The notes under the pieces are model-generated. The model worked only from the letters and a program-made list of their open reading frames with translations. It had not been told where the DNA came from and ran no database searches. A program made the position numbers and the translations under genes. Below are positions 63,904 to 64,000 of a stretch of 64,000 nt of DNA, one piece after another. Source of the DNA: Aulosira sp. FACHB-615 (lineage in GTDB: Bacteria; Cyanobacteriota; Cyanobacteriia; Cyanobacteriales; Nostocaceae); assembly GCF_014698045.1 (NCBI RefSeq), contig NZ_JACJSE010000010.1, positions 210,383 to 274,382 on the forward strand. The letters are read 5' to 3'. How positions within the stretch are numbered: position 1 is the stretch's first letter; every line of letters begins with the position of its first letter.

Positions 63904-64000
63904 TTACGAGGGTTCAACACCTGTAGAAACGGGATGAATACGTCCTAAAGAAGTAAGCTTGGCAAAAATCTGACTTAATAAAATAGGCTCAGGCATTTCA
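63904..64000 (-). CDS. C-terminal end of a - strand gene, cut by the window edge
   Basis: The frame from the right edge (ATG at 63996 or further right) reads MPEPILLSQIFAKLTSLGRI then HPVSTGVEPS and a TAA at 63904-63906. It may be the end of a longer gene or a small protein; too little is visible to name it. Confidence 0.35.
   Translation of the reverse strand, partial: EMPEPILLSQIFAKLTSLGRIHPVSTGVEPS

Noticed and set aside
1..64000. tRNA, rRNA, tmRNA, CRISPR array or intact insertion sequence
   Set aside because: None seen on reading both strands; small RNAs such as IsrR opposite isiA cannot be shown from sequence alone.

Overview
The window reads as the chromosome of a filamentous, probably heterocyst-forming cyanobacterium of the Nostocales. 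The grounds are the many GCGATCGC (HIP1) octamers, moderate to low GC, CP12, IsiA/Pcb chlorophyll proteins, a CAAD-domain thylakoid protein, a CYP110-like P450 and many short interspersed intergenic repeats. No rRNA, tRNA or CRISPR array was seen.

1-16450 is the right-hand part of a hybrid PKS/NRPS cluster on the + strand. A PKS module enters from the left edge (KS-AT-degenerate KR-ACP). It is followed by a terminal NRPS module (C-A-PCP-TE) whose adenylation pocket looks like a beta-amino-acid (beta-alanine-like) code, a P450, an SDR that lacks the catalytic Tyr, a thioredoxin-like [2Fe-2S] protein (Apd1/sucrase-ferredoxin family), MbtH, a second SDR, a type II thioesterase and an MFS exporter.

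16685-21437 (- strand) is an iron-starvation locus: flavodoxin (isiB), an isiC-like alpha/beta hydrolase whose nucleophile Ser is Gly, isiA, a shorter Pcb-type paralogue and two small unknown genes. A Fur-box-like site lies upstream of isiA.

21931-33135 holds a CAAD protein, an SLH-domain glycosidase-like protein, a BMP-type (nucleoside-like) ABC importer whose operon is split by about 2.6 kb of toxin-antitoxin-type genes plus an Uma2 gene, and a receiver-only response regulator.

34104-41095 looks like a pyrimidine-use region. A - strand operon of a GTP-cyclohydrolase-II-like URC1 protein, a URC4/DUF1688 protein and uracil phosphoribosyltransferase faces a + strand TPR gene and an NMT1-type ABC importer. 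Between them lie a perfect palindrome and an NtcA-like site with a well-spaced -10 box. A NupC nucleoside transporter at 55485 adds to the theme.

41323-46768 carries a RelE-type toxin-antitoxin pair and three genes of glycolate-dehydrogenase type (GlcD-, GlcE- and GlcF-like). 47348-56693 contains an exported protein, DUF29, TlyA, CP12, a dynamin-like GTPase, a histidine kinase, a ribbon-helix-helix/Mop regulator divergent from modA with a palindrome beside its start codon, and NupC. 57413-64000 contains an XRE regulator with a coupled frameshifted small ORF, an exported DUF2252 protein, a 164-bp inverted-repeat element and a 1062-residue DUF4915-TPR-GT41 protein.

The strongest candidates for something new are the PKS/NRPS assembly line with several altered active sites, the RHH-Mop molybdate regulator with its palindrome, and the nitrogen-regulated pyrimidine uptake/degradation region.
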